From contig WBMV01001244.1 of assembly GCA_013396655.1 (NCBI GenBank), positions 248,001 to 312,000 on the forward strand: 64,000 nucleotides of DNA, read 5' to 3'. The notes beneath the pieces are model-generated. The model was not told where the DNA came from. It saw only the letters and a program-made list of their open reading frames with translations, and searched no databases. Both the position numbers and the translations under genes were made by a program. The stretch is from Campylorhamphus procurvoides. Taxonomy: Eukaryota > Chordata > Aves > Passeriformes > Dendrocolaptidae. Shown one piece after another: positions 1 through 12,850 of this stretch. Within the stretch, counting starts at the first letter, position 1; each line of letters begins with the position of its first letter.

Positions 1-366
1 TGGTGGAAGTCTGCTATAGACCACTGAATCAGGATAAAAAGGCAGATGAAATATTCTATAAGCAGTTGGGAGAGCTCTCACAAATCCTAGCCCTTATTCC
101 CATGGGAGACTTACCAGCAATTCTGCTGGACATACAGTACAGTGGAGACAAAATAGTCCAGAAGGTGCCTGGAGTATGTGGAAGATAGCTGCCTGACACA
201 GCTGGTGAGGGAGCCAACTATGGAAGGCGTCAGTGGGACACTGGACCTGTTATTAGTGAACAAAAACTGTGCCAGAGGAGATATAAATGGGATATTAGGA
301 AACATTTCTTCCCTACAAGGGCTATCAAGCATTGCCACAGGCTACCTAGGGAAGTGTCTGAGTCAC
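1..366 (+). mobile_element. CR1 LINE fragment: endonuclease piece joined to CR1 3' region
   Basis: Positions 3-188 and 178-292 translate, with one frameshift near 130-178, to a stretch resembling the endonuclease part of CR1 ORF2: residues CYRPLNQD, then FYKQLGELSQ, and after the shift LTQLVREPT and LDLLLVNK. From about 293 the sequence resembles the CR1 3' region (GGATATTAGGAAACATTTC, then a segment matching the usual CAGGCTGCCCAGGGAAGTGG region). The reverse transcriptase normally between these parts is missing, so this copy has a large internal deletion or is a chimera. The element is cut by the window's left edge and continues at 1016 after an LTR insertion. Family recognition is from memory of CR1; no alignment was run. 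Confidence 0.8.
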
Positions 367-1010
367 TGTACTGGTTTAGAGGTAAACCAGCAGGACAAAC
401 GGACCCACCACAAGAGAGATTTTAAGTCAGAGTTACAATTTAATGAAAAAAATTACCATAAATACACTGACACAAGAGAAAACTCACCAAAACCCCAACA
501 GTATAACCCAGTGTCCCAGGGCACAAGCCCAGAGGGGTTTGTTAGCCCTGGTGCTGAGACTCACGTGGTTCCCCCGAGTCCTAAGCAAAAAGAAGTGAAG
601 AACCTGTTGGTGTAGATGATGGCTGTGGTCTGGTCAGGAGTGATGGTCATAGTCCGGTCGAGAGTGGTGGTTTCCTCCTGTCGAGGTCCTGCTGCTCCTC
701 TGGATCCGACGAGGCAAGCACAAAGCCTTCTGAGCCCCATTTATATACCCTCAGGGAGCACCCAGTCCCTCCCCCAGGGCGGGGACTCACACAATGGGTG
801 ATTAACTCTATGAGTCATGGGGTATTGGTGAACTGGTGATGGCCCATTAGCACCCACACCCCCTCAGGCTGGGTGTGGAGGTGCTAACAGCTTCCTGGGC
901 AGAAACTGCAAATGGTCCATTGTTCTTGGGGAATGAATAGAGGGTGTAGAATACACAGCTTTAATCACCCCCACATAGTGATAACTGGTCCCTCCTGCTA
1001 AACTAGGACA
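367..1010 (-). mobile_element. Solo LTR of an endogenous retrovirus, inserted in CR1
   Basis: The 644-bp block is flanked by the direct repeat GTCAC (362-366 and 1011-1015), a 5-bp target-site duplication. On the minus strand it begins TGTCCTAGTTTA and ends with ACCAGTACA, so it has TG...CA ends and imperfect terminal inverted repeats. A minus-strand TATATAA lies at 741-747. Removing the block and one GTCAC restores a continuous CR1 3' region across the site, which confirms the boundaries. No internal retroviral genes remain, so it is a solo LTR left by recombination. The 5-bp duplication and the TGTCCT start suggest an ERVL-like family; the exact family is not proved. The open frames at 178-615 and 616-801 run through it and are not genes. 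Confidence 0.85.
741..747 (-). promoter_or_regulatory. TATA box of the 367-1010 LTR
   Basis: The plus strand reads TTATATA, i.e. TATATAA on the minus strand, in the middle of the LTR at a position expected for the U3 promoter. Whether it is active cannot be told from sequence. Confidence 0.55.
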
Positions 1011-1015
1011 GTCAC

Positions 1016-1151
1016 CAACCCTGAAGATATTTAAATAAGTGCAGATGTCTCAGAGATATGGTTTACTGATGGGCTTGGCACCTTTAGATTTATGGTTGTA
1101 ATCAATGATTTTAAAAGTATTTTCCAACCAAAATGATTCTATGATTCTATG
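1016..1151 (+). mobile_element. CR1 3' end, continuation of the CR1 at 1-366
   Basis: This segment matches the last part of a CR1 3' untranslated region: a GATATTTAAAT block, TTTTCCAACC, then the terminal ATGATTCTATGATTCTATG repeat ending at 1151. The short ATTCTATG tandem is the usual CR1 3' terminus and fixes the plus orientation. It is the right half of the copy split by the LTR at 367-1010. Confidence 0.85.
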
Positions 1152-4100
1152 TGGGGTTCTTTATTAACTTCTCTATTCCTGCTCTGTTTTGTGAACTACA
1201 TATTTCAAAAAAAAAAAAATCACACAGAGAAAAATATCACATAGAGATGCTCCCCTGCACTCCAAATATTAGCTTGGGAACTTCTCAGAGGAAGATAACA
1301 CTTCTGAGTCTTGTTTACTGTCTTTAATATTTGCTTATTGTTTTATTTTGTTTAATTGTTCATTTGTTTGTTTCAGCTGACAATATTTCTTGAGTATGAC
1401 ATTCCTTAAAGATACAGTTCTCTTTCTTGTCTAGTTAGCCATCTGATGTGTGCTCTTTTAAAGAGTGAATATTCCCTCTAGACAAGTAACTTAATTCTAA
1501 TTTGTGAAGTATTTTGAGATCATGAAAGGAAATACCTTCACTAATTATTATTATGAAAAAATCATATTTAAACTGTTTGCAAATAGCTTCTACATTTAAG
1601 TATACTTCTTAACCATAAAAAAATGCAATGAAAGTTTTCTTATACAAAAGAATATTATTAACATAGCACTTCATACACTCTATTACAAACAACTGTGGAA
1701 TAGAAGACTTTGAAAAACAGTCATTTCAATAAAGGTATTTTTTGTTTAATAGTACTTTTACCTGGAAAATTAACAGAAGATCACTTGAAGCAGCAAAATT
1801 TTATTTCAACATCTCCAGCATTATATTGAAAGGTTATATTTATTGCTATGTGGGAAGTTTATGCATAAAGTTGACACAAAAGTATTAAAATGCCTGAGTT
1901 TCTTCTAATAAATATATAACAGCAGAGCCACTGTGGAGTTCAAAGAATTACATCTTCCTATATCGTGCTTCTAGGTGGGATTGCAATGAAAGAGGGGAAG
2001 AAAAATCCCTCTCTATTATCAGGGTAATTAGTTCTATAAATTCCTTTATGTCTTCAGTGAAGAAATGGGGTAATTACTTTGTGAAATTTCATTTTCCTAA
2101 GGGGACACATTAATTTATGGGCACATGTAATATTTGTTTCAGCACAAGGTTTTCACATTCTATACATGTACTTCATTATGTAGAAAAGAAATATTTAAAG
2201 CACAAAAGATTCTACATATAGTATAAAGTGTATTTTTTAATTTATTTATGCAATTTATTTTTAGAAAATTTCTTGGATTCCAATCTCATTAAGTACATCG
2301 TAAGATTTAAAAAGAAAAATAAACTATTTTGTTTGTATTCCTTGAGAGAAGAAAATATTAAATTTCTATATAGATATTAAAGTTCATAAAATATCATTAA
2401 AAGCAGTAGAATGGTGGCAATTTAATTATTACAAAACACTATGAGTAGGATTGTGGTCCATGTTTTATTAAATTTTATTTCATGGGAAATATATTGTGGT
2501 AATTACTAACACAGCTTTATCTATCTTTCTATTATTCAAAGAGTATTATCACCTCTGGTAAAGGTTAAGAGCATTATTATTACTTAATCCACTAGATTAT
2601 ATTGAATAATTTGAGCACTCTGAAGCAGATACTAGTCAATCTGAACAGACTTTTCTTTTATCTTCTTGTTATGGTCAAAATCTTGTGAATGGGCAAAAAA
2701 GGGAACACATATTACAAATAAAGCTGGGAATTTACTGTTGATACTATTGAAATCTTGACAGTGCTATTCAAAAATAATTATTAAGATAGATCTGATTATT
2801 ACAAAAAAAGTGAATTGCAATTTAGTTTAAATTGCCATGTACACATTCCTTATATTCTGCTCTTTCTGCTGATGTCATGCTACCCTCTCCCTACTCCTTG
2901 GTGGTTTCATAATGGCAACAATGGTGGAGATCTCACAGCGATTCATCAGTAGCTGGAGTCCTTTGTTGTGAGGAATGTGATACTTGTGTTAATGGCTTCT
3001 TCCTTACTTTATGGTCTAATTCTGGTCGCTTTTATGTGTTTAGTGACACACTTTTACAATTTTTTCTGTGTCTTCAATGATTTATGATTTCATGCTGTAT
3101 TGAAATTAGTACACATGCTTTCCTTTATGCATCTCATATAAATATGTCTTCTTTCTATTGACAAAAACAGTTTTGCTCCAGGTCTGTGTTTCTTTAAATG
3201 TTTATCATTGAGTTATTTATAGTTGTGGAGTCTCTGACATCAGCCTGTGTCCTATTCCTTAAAGTCCTATTCCTCTACCCCTCTCTGATGCATTCCAAGT
3301 TCTCACTTCTAAAGGACATTATTGTACCTCTGTTCTTCTGCTCTACATCATTATGTTACAGTCATAAGCCTCTCATCCTACACAGAATGATTATTAACTG
3401 CTATACATATAAAATTAAGTTTTTACCATATAAAGACAATAAAAGTAAAATAAATTAGACATAGATATCATCTGTGTGAGAAATAGTTGTTACAGATGAA
3501 CCAAGTGAAACAAAGCTGAAGGCAGGTCAAGACAACTTCAGGCAGACCAGATCTGACAAGCATCAGCCCTGAGGCCATGCAAACTCAGTACAGTTTATGG
3601 CCTATTACTAGCAACAGTATGGTGTTAGAGGGCTACAAAGTTACACCATTAAAGTTAGCAAATAACTCTGCCTGCAGTACTGACTTTCCATGGGAGGCAA
3701 GTAAGGTGGCTTTATATCTCCATGCATAGTGAAGCCAAGTCTTTGCAATGCAGAGTTCCCTGCACGTGTGTGATAAATCTGATCATCAGACTTGGGACAG
3801 CTGGCTGTTATTTTCAGCCTGCATCCCTGTAACTTTCAGTGGTGTTTGAGGCAATGAGTGGTCAGACTGATCATTAGTGGTCTTCCCTTGCAGCAGACTC
3901 AAAATGCTGTTAAAGTTCTGTCCTTATTAAATAACATGATGGGTTTCAAAAGAGTCTGAATATCACCCCAGCAGCAGTTGTAAGACTGAATAGGACAATT
4001 CCCTCATCATTAAGTGCACACAAGTAAACCAGATGGGCAGTAGACCCAGGGACTTTCTTTAAGAGACACCAGATTATTAGATTTTTCATCATGAAATGAG

Positions 4101-7100
4101 TCAGTGGTGCACACATTTCTGGCTGTGTTCCTTCTTCCTAGCTCTTACTCATATAGCTCTTTGTATAGAAGTTCCCATACTGCCTTGCTCAGGGGAAGAC
4201 ACCTCAGTAGTCTACCTTTGAAGACAGTTTATTTTATAAAGATTAAGAGACTTGTAAGGGCAACACCATCTGTTTTTGCAGCAACACATTTTATTGCAAT
4301 ATATTATAATGCAAACGGCTTTAACACTTTCCTCAGGCAAGTAGGCAAAATTCACAATTTACATTGGCAGGAAAATACTGACCTTCTCTCAGGAATTGTC
4401 TATTATAATTACTGTTGGTCAGCACTAAATTTCTGACCATCTTGAATAGTTACAATTGATTCCAGGGAAACCTCTAAGGGACAGCTAACTCGAGTATAGA
4501 TCTAGAGTACACTAAAGCACTGCATGGTTATACACAGGCTTCTCTGTGTATCACTGTATAACCAGCTCTTGTCCTCTAAGACAATGATTTGGTAGCAAAC
4601 ATTCATGTACTTGACTATCTTGTGTTCTCCAGGACAGAACTGGTAGGATGAATTATACTTTTCTGTCTGCTTTTGAAGCAGCTTGAGACTATATGTAATG
4701 TTATGCATACTCATAATGCTAAGCCTGTCGTTAGGTTACACATAGAAGAACCAAGGGACAAGGTCAGTCACTTCCAACCTCTTGTCATGTGGAGGTGGGT
4801 AATTGCTATTAAACTTCTCAAAGACCTAAGAAGTTGATGCAAAGTTTGAATGTTTAATACTTTTGTTAAGTGTGATTGTTAGATTATGTGCAATGGAAGA
4901 GCAAATCACAATCAAACAGTTGCACTCAGTCAAGAAATGGTGAAAGGAAGTACTCTTGATTACTTTTGTGTAGGACACCATTGTATAAAATGTAAGCAAT
5001 ACTTCCTCTCTTGGCTGTACTTACAAAAGTAGATCACCATTTTATTAAGAGAGGCGTGATTAGGTGAGTATATTATGTTCTTATAACAGCGTGTAGGTCT
5101 GGACCTGTCAGAGTGTCAAAACATCATCTTATTTAGTTTCTGTATCTTGCATAGGTCCTGATGGAGTGGAGCCTCCTACAGAACAGTATCTCACCTCCAA
5201 AATCTGACTGAGGTTTCTGACTTCTCAATGAGTGCAGTGGTATTCATTGTAAAAGGGAATGAAGACCATTACTGAAATTTATACACCCTGAGACCCAGCC
5301 TTTGAGGACTTGCAGATCACACAGGTGTTTATACACTTTGTTTTCAGACCTACATTTTTATTTTGGTCTAGCCTGTAAGTACTTTTAAATTTATTTTTTA
5401 AAGAACTCTTCAGCCCAGACTAAACCTTCATGAGAATTTTTTCAGGCGATGAATTATTTCTAAACACCAATGAACTTGATTTTACTCTCTATAGTTTGTG
5501 ACTAAATATGAATAATTTAGCTATGAATAGTATACTCATGAACTATGAGTATATGAAACACTGAAAGTCTGGAGAAATTATACCAGAATGGAATTATCCA
5601 AGGCTATTATTACACAGATTCTCATTTCTGGTTATAATGTCATTTTATTCTTGTTCTTCGATGTCTTCATCTTCTTTTGGATTTTCAGCCATCAGTCAGT
5701 AATCAGAAGGATAATCACATGATTGGGGAAATTGCTTTACTGTTCAAATTTCAAGTATCTGATGTGTTATTAACTCTGTGATAAGAAAATAGCTTGCCTT
5801 TAACATTCGGTATATATGAAACTTAGCATGCTTTCACAGAAAAAAACAAAATAGAATTTTTTTGTGAATTAGTCCCATAACTAATCTCCAATATTTGCAG
5901 AATCTCATTTTTGTTTCTTATTTCTTCAAATCAACCGAAATAGCTCTACATATATCTTGTCTCTGTCATAGAATTATTCTTTGAGAAATAATGCAAATGT
6001 CAAACATAACAGTGTGGCTCAGAAGTGTGGGAGGCGTCATCTCAGGAAATGGTCCATAGGTGTGAATCTTATTTCTCTGATAGAATAACTTCAGACATTA
6101 CTGTCATCAAGCTTAAGTCCAGAACTCCTTGTTATAGCTTGAGAGCATGATGTTATAGGTAGTCTTATTTTGCATTTGTTTGCTTTTTCTGTGTGTGTCG
6201 TGAAGGAAATATTACAGCGAAAAAGAGAAAACCAGGTCTACATCTGTGTTCAAGCTAAGAATATTGTTGATTTTTCAAGAGCTTCAAGCTATATGCCATC
6301 TCAGTATGTCCCACCTAGGCAACATATTGGTGCAAGTGTTATATACACATACCTTCTCCTACCTTTCCTTCTCATCTGCTCTTAATTTCTCCCTTGAAAA
6401 AATGGAAGACAGAATAATTATTTGATTTTATCCAAAAAATGTCTCTCTTGAAATATTAGAAATTGATTCTACAGTAAAATTCATTCATATTTTATAATAA
6501 TTTTAGATAAGAATATCAAGATTGTTAGAAGTTGAAACTTCTTCAAGGAAGGTCCTGATTAGATGTGATAGCAAAAACAGTCTGCAGAACTCTTATTGAC
6601 TTGTGGTGGCAGCTTTCCTAAACTTCTGCAAGCATTGTTTAAGAACTCTGAGTAAGGCAGACCTGAAATTATCATGAATAATGACCAGCCTGAGCCTAGT
6701 TCACTAATTTCATCCATTGTCCTGAAAAATATTGGAATCATTGACTTCCCAACTCAGATTAGGAATCAACGTATGAGTGGGGTAGTAATTACCACTCTTT
6801 GGCCATTTACTGTTATTAAACACAGTATGCATTGCAAAGACAGCAAATGCAGTTTGGGGGTTTGGATTTTTTTTAGAGTTATTCCCATCTCCAAAGTCCA
6901 TTTGAGAAGAAATTATTTATAATAACTATATACAAAGCAATCCATACCTTCAGTTCAATAGTTTGTTATGTATGTTTGTTCAGTAGTTTGTTATGGTCAA
7001 AATTAGGCTATAGGTGCTCTAAACAAATTGATCAACTGTATTTTGGAGAATATTGACACTCATGCAGGGTATTAATATCAATGCAGATATTAAATTAAGC

Positions 7101-7970
7101 CTACAATGGAGAAATAAAAACAACCTGGAGACTGTTCTCAATAGATATTCTTGGAGGTGCCCTGAGTAAGTTTATCAGATAGAAGTGGCTATTCCTTGCC
7201 AACTGGTGTCAGTCTCTAAGACTTATCCTAGGCATATTTGTCATGTTCCTTAGCTTGCCTCATAAAATGCTGTTAAGATTTCCAAACAGAAAATCCATTT
7301 ATTTTCATGCCACTTGAGAAACTGAAGAATTCCTGGACAACTGCCTGCAGAGAAAGGTGCCATGAAACTTTGGGGCTGAGTTATTCCAAACTGAAGTTAA
7401 AGCATCTTTGGGAAGCAAAGGTGGAGGAAGGGGAAGGACAAATTCACCCAGAAAAGCTTAGTCAGGCTGAATCCTTTTGTAACAGTAACGAAGACACTAT
7501 TTTTAAAAACATACCTAGAAGAGAAAATTTAGTGTATGTTCTTTGCTGACATTATATTTTATTTTAAATGTTGTGGGTTTACACAGTAATCAGAAATTTT
7601 GCCCAGAAAGTGCAATCGGCTTCCAAAACCTGTTGGGGGTTTGAAGCTGAAAAATGATGCTATGTGATATGCTTAAAATATGTTTATTTAAAGGCAGATA
7701 AATATATCATAATTTTGTGCATAGCATACTGAGTATACTGCAATTTATGCAATTTATGTTCTCAAAATATTCTTCTCAGAGTATGAGAGCCTCCACAGAT
7801 GACTTGTATACCTGCTGAATTGTTGCATATCTAGAAATATTTTGCTGTGATGTTTGATCAAGATTTATCTAGGAAAACAATTAGCTAAAGAAATGGAATT
7901 GTTTCCAAATCTCAAGACTTTTTTAATAAAAAAAGAAAATCATGGAATCTTTGGGAAATATTCAGGCATT
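1152..7970. other. Unique AT-rich intergenic or intronic DNA
   Basis: No gene, RNA or confident repeat seen. Open frames of 60-110 codons occur (for example 3198-3458, 4104-4436, 7307-7549) but their products look like random translation, with no domain, signal peptide or splice context. Small structures: a hairpin with 9-bp arms at 5531-5539 and 5545-5553, and an imperfect short direct repeat around 6954-6998 (AGTTTGTTATG twice). The moderately GC-richer stretch at 3500-4100 could be an old unrecognised repeat. Confidence 0.6.
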
Positions 7971-8043
7971 CTTAGTAGGTGTATATCCAGTTAATAGTTC
8001 TTAGTAGGTGTAAAGCCAGTTAATAGTTTAGTAGGTGTCATTA
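7971..8043. repeat. Short tandem repeat, 29-bp unit, about 2.5 copies
   Basis: The unit begins CTTAGTAGGTGTA and ends CCAGTTAATAGTT. Copy one is 7971-7999, copy two 8000-8028, and a partial third follows to about 8043. The two full copies differ by a few bases after TAGGTGTA. This is a local slippage or replication duplication with no sign of function. Confidence 0.85.
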
Positions 8044-9183
8044 CTGTAAAATTGTGTGTGTTCATGTTTTTATGCTCTTCATTTTAAATGTCATGCTATA
8101 TTTATTGTACTCAATATTCTAATCAAGTGCATATTTCATAAGGATAAAACAATTAGAAGTAATGTCATGTAGTCATAACAAAGATAATTTCCTTAGCATG
8201 GACTTGTGGCCTGCAATTTTGCATGACATTGTAATTGAAGTCAGTATAGGAAAACTTTTTTTTCAATGCCGTGAGAAACAATGACAACTAAAATATTGAC
8301 ATTAACTTCCTTCTCTCTCCTTGAGCTTAAAATCATACGTACATATAAAGATAGAGGGGTTTGTTGTTTTTTTTCCTGTCCAATTCAGTTATTAATTCAA
8401 ATTTCCACATTTCATAAGATTTTACTACAAACATGTTTTTTCTCTACATTCAAAAGTGAAAAAAACTAAACACCCAAACAACTCACAAAACCCACAAGTC
8501 CTCCAAAAATATCACAGTTACAATCAATATTCAACCTCTACATTCAAGGGTTTATATAAAATGCAAATAAAATAATTTCCCTATTTACTTGGCATGGGAC
8601 ACCAATTTTTTTATTTTTTTCCCCATACCACCTCATCAATTTTAAGGTGGATAGATTTGGATAAAATAGATTAGGATAATTTCTTATTCAGGACAAAGAT
8701 CAATGTACCATGTGAAGCTCTGTTGAGAATGTAGAGAACAGTATTTGAAAGCATATGGACAATGGAAGAAAGTGTGCCCATTCCTAGACTTGTAATACAT
8801 TTATAATTTAAAAGTACAGCCACGTTATTCTTAAGGAAATTTAATATTTATAGGAAATGCAACTATTTTACTGATTTCATAAAATTCTAAAATTCTCTAT
8901 TAAGTTACATCTTGCAAACATGTGCATTGCTTCTGTGTCCCCATTTCTGTTGACTGTGACATCAGCTGCACATCCCATAATTTAGCCATGTTTACAAACC
9001 GTGCATATAAAAGCACATTCCTGACAAAAGTCTGAGTCATTAGTGCTGCACGTTGAAAAACCTTCGGCCAGGAAGTCTGGAGAAGATAGTGTTCTGCAAC
9101 AAGGTGGCTGTGGGTGGAACTCATCTGTCCTGAGTGAGGATTTGAGCATATTAGGTGTCTGAGGTGGTCACCTACTTCATATC
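8044..9183. other. Unique AT-rich DNA, no gene seen
   Basis: No convincing feature. An A/C-rich stretch around 8458-8510 is low complexity. Open frames at 8281-8469 (plus) and 8900-9124 (minus) have no recognisable character. Confidence 0.6.
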
Positions 9184-9703
9184 ATGTCATTCATGGCTAG
9201 GCTTCACGAAGGAAGATTTGGGAAGGGCTCTACCCACGCTTGCTGCAAGCACTCTGGTGGCTAAAAAGGCCAGTGAGAGATAAGCAAGTCCGATTGCAAA
9301 AGGCACAGTGGAAAGTTTCTGTTGGCACTACTGGTAAGACACGGTTCTTCCTGCGTTGCCTTTTTTCTTTCACCCTGATTCTGCAGGTGTTCTCAAGGGA
9401 AGCAGCAGGGTTATGCAAACATGCAACTGTTAATTTGGACACACCTTTAGAGGCAGGTGTATGCCTTTGTCTTTTAGATTTTGTTTTTGCTTGACCACAA
9501 GGAAGATGTCCGTTGGCCATGGTAAGCCAACTAGGTGAAGGGTGGAGATGAGCTTTGGTTAGGCCCCATGTCACTTTGTCTGACCCTTCAGTTGAGACCT
9601 GACGAGCATGGGAGACCCTACCAAAGGCATGCGCCACCACCAGTACAGCCTGCAGCCTCATAAGGGCACGCAAGCTTCTCCCCCATGACAAGGGGGTGTC
9701 CAT
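9184..9703 (-). mobile_element. Non-CR1 LINE fragment, C-terminal end with C2HC finger (copy 1)
   Basis: The minus-strand frame 9703-9230 ends in a lysine/arginine-rich stretch (EKRQRRKNR) followed by a C-x2-C-x12-H-x3-C motif within CAFCNRTCLSLTGLFSHQSAC and the tail SKRG before the stop. I recognise this arrangement as the C-terminus of a widespread non-LTR retrotransposon family found in many animals, distinct from CR1. The 3' untranslated part after the stop is only about 45 bp. The region 9184-9430 matches 15637-15850 at what looks like roughly 80-90% identity; beyond 9430 the two copies diverge, and 9500-9703 may be a rearranged part or a different repeat. The reverse transcriptase is missing. 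The clade is not settled. Confidence 0.65.
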
Positions 9704-11539
9704 GGGGAAGCTACTTGATATAATCCTGAGACATAATGTTATCTTAAAGAGGGAATTCAGACAAGATGGCTTTCCTTCTTAAGATATGCCTCACCACTGA
9801 CAGTGATAACACCAAAGAGCAAGCAGGGAGAGCAGGGAAGAAGTTCAGAATCAAAGTTTGGCTTTTGAATAGCAGCAGACTAGAGCTTTTGTGCGTATGC
9901 ATGTGTGTGCATGTCTGTGTGTCTGTGTGATGTATGTGGTCTGTTTCTTCTCTGAAGTGGTATCACTCCTTTCAGAAAGAAGCTATGGGACCAAGCTGAA
10001 GTTTCTGGTGTTGAAACTACTAAACAGAAAGCTGAAGTGAGAACACAGCTATCAACTGCTTTGCAGGAGCTACAGTGCACTGAATGGAAACAAATTTCAG
10101 TAACTGATGGATGTGAAATGTCACCCGTGTCCAGAAAGTAAGCTGGATCTCCTGCTGGCAGTGATGTTTTCAATGGCTCCAGAAGCATTTGAGTTCTGCA
10201 ACTTTCTGACTTCTCACTCAGAAATTACAGTTAACTGAGATGCTGATGCTGTTTGCACTGACTCTTGGAAATAGGCACAGAAGAAATGTTTTTTAGAGGT
10301 ACCGAATCACCGGTTTAAAATTCAGTCTTGTAATTCCTTCAAGTACTGAGGATGAGAAGAGGTGCACTATAATTTTTAGTATTCCTAAAACACTCAATCC
10401 CATGATGACAATTTTCAATTTAGTGATCTATCTATGACAATCTACATTTCACCCATTGGCAATCTCCAGAATTGTACTCTTATGGTAAAGCAGATGTAAT
10501 AGCTGGAATGACCTTCTTGATATGCATAAAATCTTAATCCACTTTAAACTAAAGAACAGTCTCCCCTTTAGAACTTCATGAGCTAGCTAGCATAGCTGCT
10601 CACTCTCATTGATATATGTAACAAAGAGATATGACAAGGTAAAAAAAAAAACCCAAAACATTGCCAGGTCATATATCTTAACACTATACTTCCTCACTGG
10701 AGGACAGAAATGAAAGCTAGAGAAGGCTAAATATAAATATGTTAAAACATGAATAATTTATGATACCAAAGCAAGAACATAATTAAGGTGACATTACCTT
10801 TCTTCCAGCCAGGAAGCATCTTTGTGAAAAGGTAAACAGAAAGTCAGGTGAATTTATCCATGGACAAAACTAACATGATCGCTCATAAATATTTGCAAAA
10901 GGGTTCTCAAGATTGCTTATTGTGCTGTTATTCTGATAGTCACATGAGGAAATTGCCAACTATATTGCAATAAAAATATTTCATGTGGTTTACAGATCAG
11001 AGATTTAATTGTCAATGGATATGAAGATCATTTCACATTTTGCTTTGATTATTTCTACAAAGTGGTTTTTTGGGTTTTTTTTAATGTTGTATGTGTATTG
11101 AACTCTCTCTTATTAAAAGCATTACATTTGAAATTGTTATTAAATCTGAATTTATTGTAATGCAACACCTACATTCCACTGAATTTTGAAAGTTTAGTAA
11201 ATGGAAATAAGTAGGCTTTTATAATATCCATTCTCTCCGAAATTTTGCTATTAAAACTGAATAGTTTTTCTTATAATTGGCACTATACATGTAATGTTTC
11301 ATAAAATTCTGATCCAAGTGAAACTCAAGCACTAACAGAATTCAATATGGTTGCTCCTAGTTACATGCCTCATGAAATTCCTAGTAATGGATTGAGGGTC
11401 GAACTGGAAAAGCAAAATAAAAAGACTGACTACACAAAAATGTTTTCCTCTGTATTAGATACTGTTTTTCTTAAGAAAGAAGTTGCTCCTTCTTGGTAGG
11501 AATACATTATTTTTTATGAGGGTGGTGAGACATTTCAGA
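9704..11539. other. Unique DNA with a TG-rich microsatellite; no gene seen
   Basis: A degenerate (TG)n tract spans about 9892-9941 (TGTGTGTGCATG, TGTCTGTGTG). The rest is AT-rich with no recognised repeat or gene. The frame 9880-10188 (minus) reads through the TG tract and is not credible as protein. Confidence 0.6.
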
Positions 11540-12850
11540 GCACAGAACTAGACCCAGAGCTCCAATTATGTCTCTCTCAACAGTGCTGAACAGAGGGGAA
11601 GAATCACCTCCTTTGACTTACTGGCAACTCTCTTCCTAGGTGTATTGCTGGCTCATGGTCAGCTTGTTGTCCGCAAGGACTGCAAGGTCCATCTCTGCTG
11701 AGGCCTCTCTCTTTTCTATTTCTTTTGTAACCAAGTCCCCTTTCACCCTCAGTTGCAGACGCACATTTTCCCTGTCTTCCTTTTGCTGCTAAGAAACTTG
11801 TAGAAATCTTCCTTTTTGCCCTTCATTTCTCTACAAGTTTCAGCTCCAGGTGGGCTTTCTTTCCTAACCTCATCCTTGCATTGTACTGATGATATCTCAA
11901 AATTTCTCTTGGGCTATGTGAACTTGCTTCCACCTCTTGTAGGCTTCATCTTTATGTGTGACTTTATTCTGGAGCTCTGTGTTCATCCATGCTGGCCTCC
12001 ATTTTCCTCTATTTGATTTTCTATTTATTAGGACAGCTTACTCTTGAGATGGAACAAGGGAACCCTTTGAAAGTTAACCAGCTGCCCTGAACTCCTCAAT
12101 CCAGGACTGTAACCTATAGGACTCTTCCAATCAGGCCTCTGAACAGGTTAAAGACTATTGTCCTGAAGTCCAGAGTTACTGTCCTGCTTTCTGCCTAGTT
12201 TCCTTTTCTCACAACCCCGAACTCCATGATCATATGTTCAGTACAGCCAAGGGTTCTCTTGACCATGATGCTCCTGGCCAGTCCCTCCTTATTTGTAAGT
12301 CAAGCAAAACATCTTCCCTTTTTCTTTCTTCAATTGCCTCTGCCAGGAAGTTGTAATCAATCCACTCTGTGAAACCCTTTGATTATTTCTGCTCTGTGGT
12401 TCTTCCCTCCCAGTGGATACCAGCATGGTTAAGGTCTACCATGAGAAGCAGATTCTGTTGATGTGATACTGTCTCCATTAGTTGGAAGGCACCTACACTG
12501 ATAATGCCCATATTGATCTGATCTCTAATTTCAGCTCATTAGTTCTCAGCTGGGTCAACACCTCTTCCTCAGCAGAGCTTCATGCAGCCACACTGCTGTC
12601 TCACAAAAAGGCAGCTTCCTCTCCTTCCTGTAGTGTTCTGTCCTTCCTAAAGACTCTCTATCAACACATGGCATCACACATTTATATTAGCTACTCCACC
12701 ACATCTCAACAATCCCACCAAGATCATAGCCCTTCAGCTGCATGTGGACATCTAATTCTTTCTTTTTGTTCCCCATGCTGCATACAAGCACTTAGGAAGA
12801 CATGCTGTCATACTGACTTCCCAAAAAAGATACAAGAGCTTTCTCTATAA
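11540..12850 (-). mobile_element. Old CR1 LINE, endonuclease and linker, reverse transcriptase mostly deleted
   Basis: Read on the minus strand, the high-coordinate end (about 12850-12080) resembles the CR1 endonuclease start: a segment around 12760-12790 decodes to CSMGNKKKELD-like residues, followed by GYDL, as in the usual YTNARSMGNKQEELE region. The part 12080-11730 matches the basic linker after the endonuclease (FYKFLSSKRKTGK-like, reading from about 11830). The low end, 11710-11540, matches the C-terminal part near a KLTMSQQ-like motif. Most of the reverse transcriptase between linker and C-terminal part is missing, and the 3' tail is not present. Many stops and shifts show it is old. 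The plus-strand frame 12482-12850 is its shadow. Confidence 0.75.

Noticed and set aside
178..801. Two open frames of 145 and 61 codons
   Set aside because: They cross a CR1 fragment and read a minus-strand LTR in the wrong direction.
9230..9703. Host zinc-finger protein gene
   Set aside because: The finger and basic region match the C-terminus of a LINE family, and a second decayed copy is at 15637-16305.
11516..11536. Plus-strand CR1 tail piece (GAGGGTGGTGAGACA)
   Set aside because: About 15 bases resemble a CR1 tail in the opposite direction to the adjacent element; too short to support a separate insertion.
12482..12850. 122-codon plus-strand frame
   Set aside because: It is the antisense of the CR1 endonuclease region.
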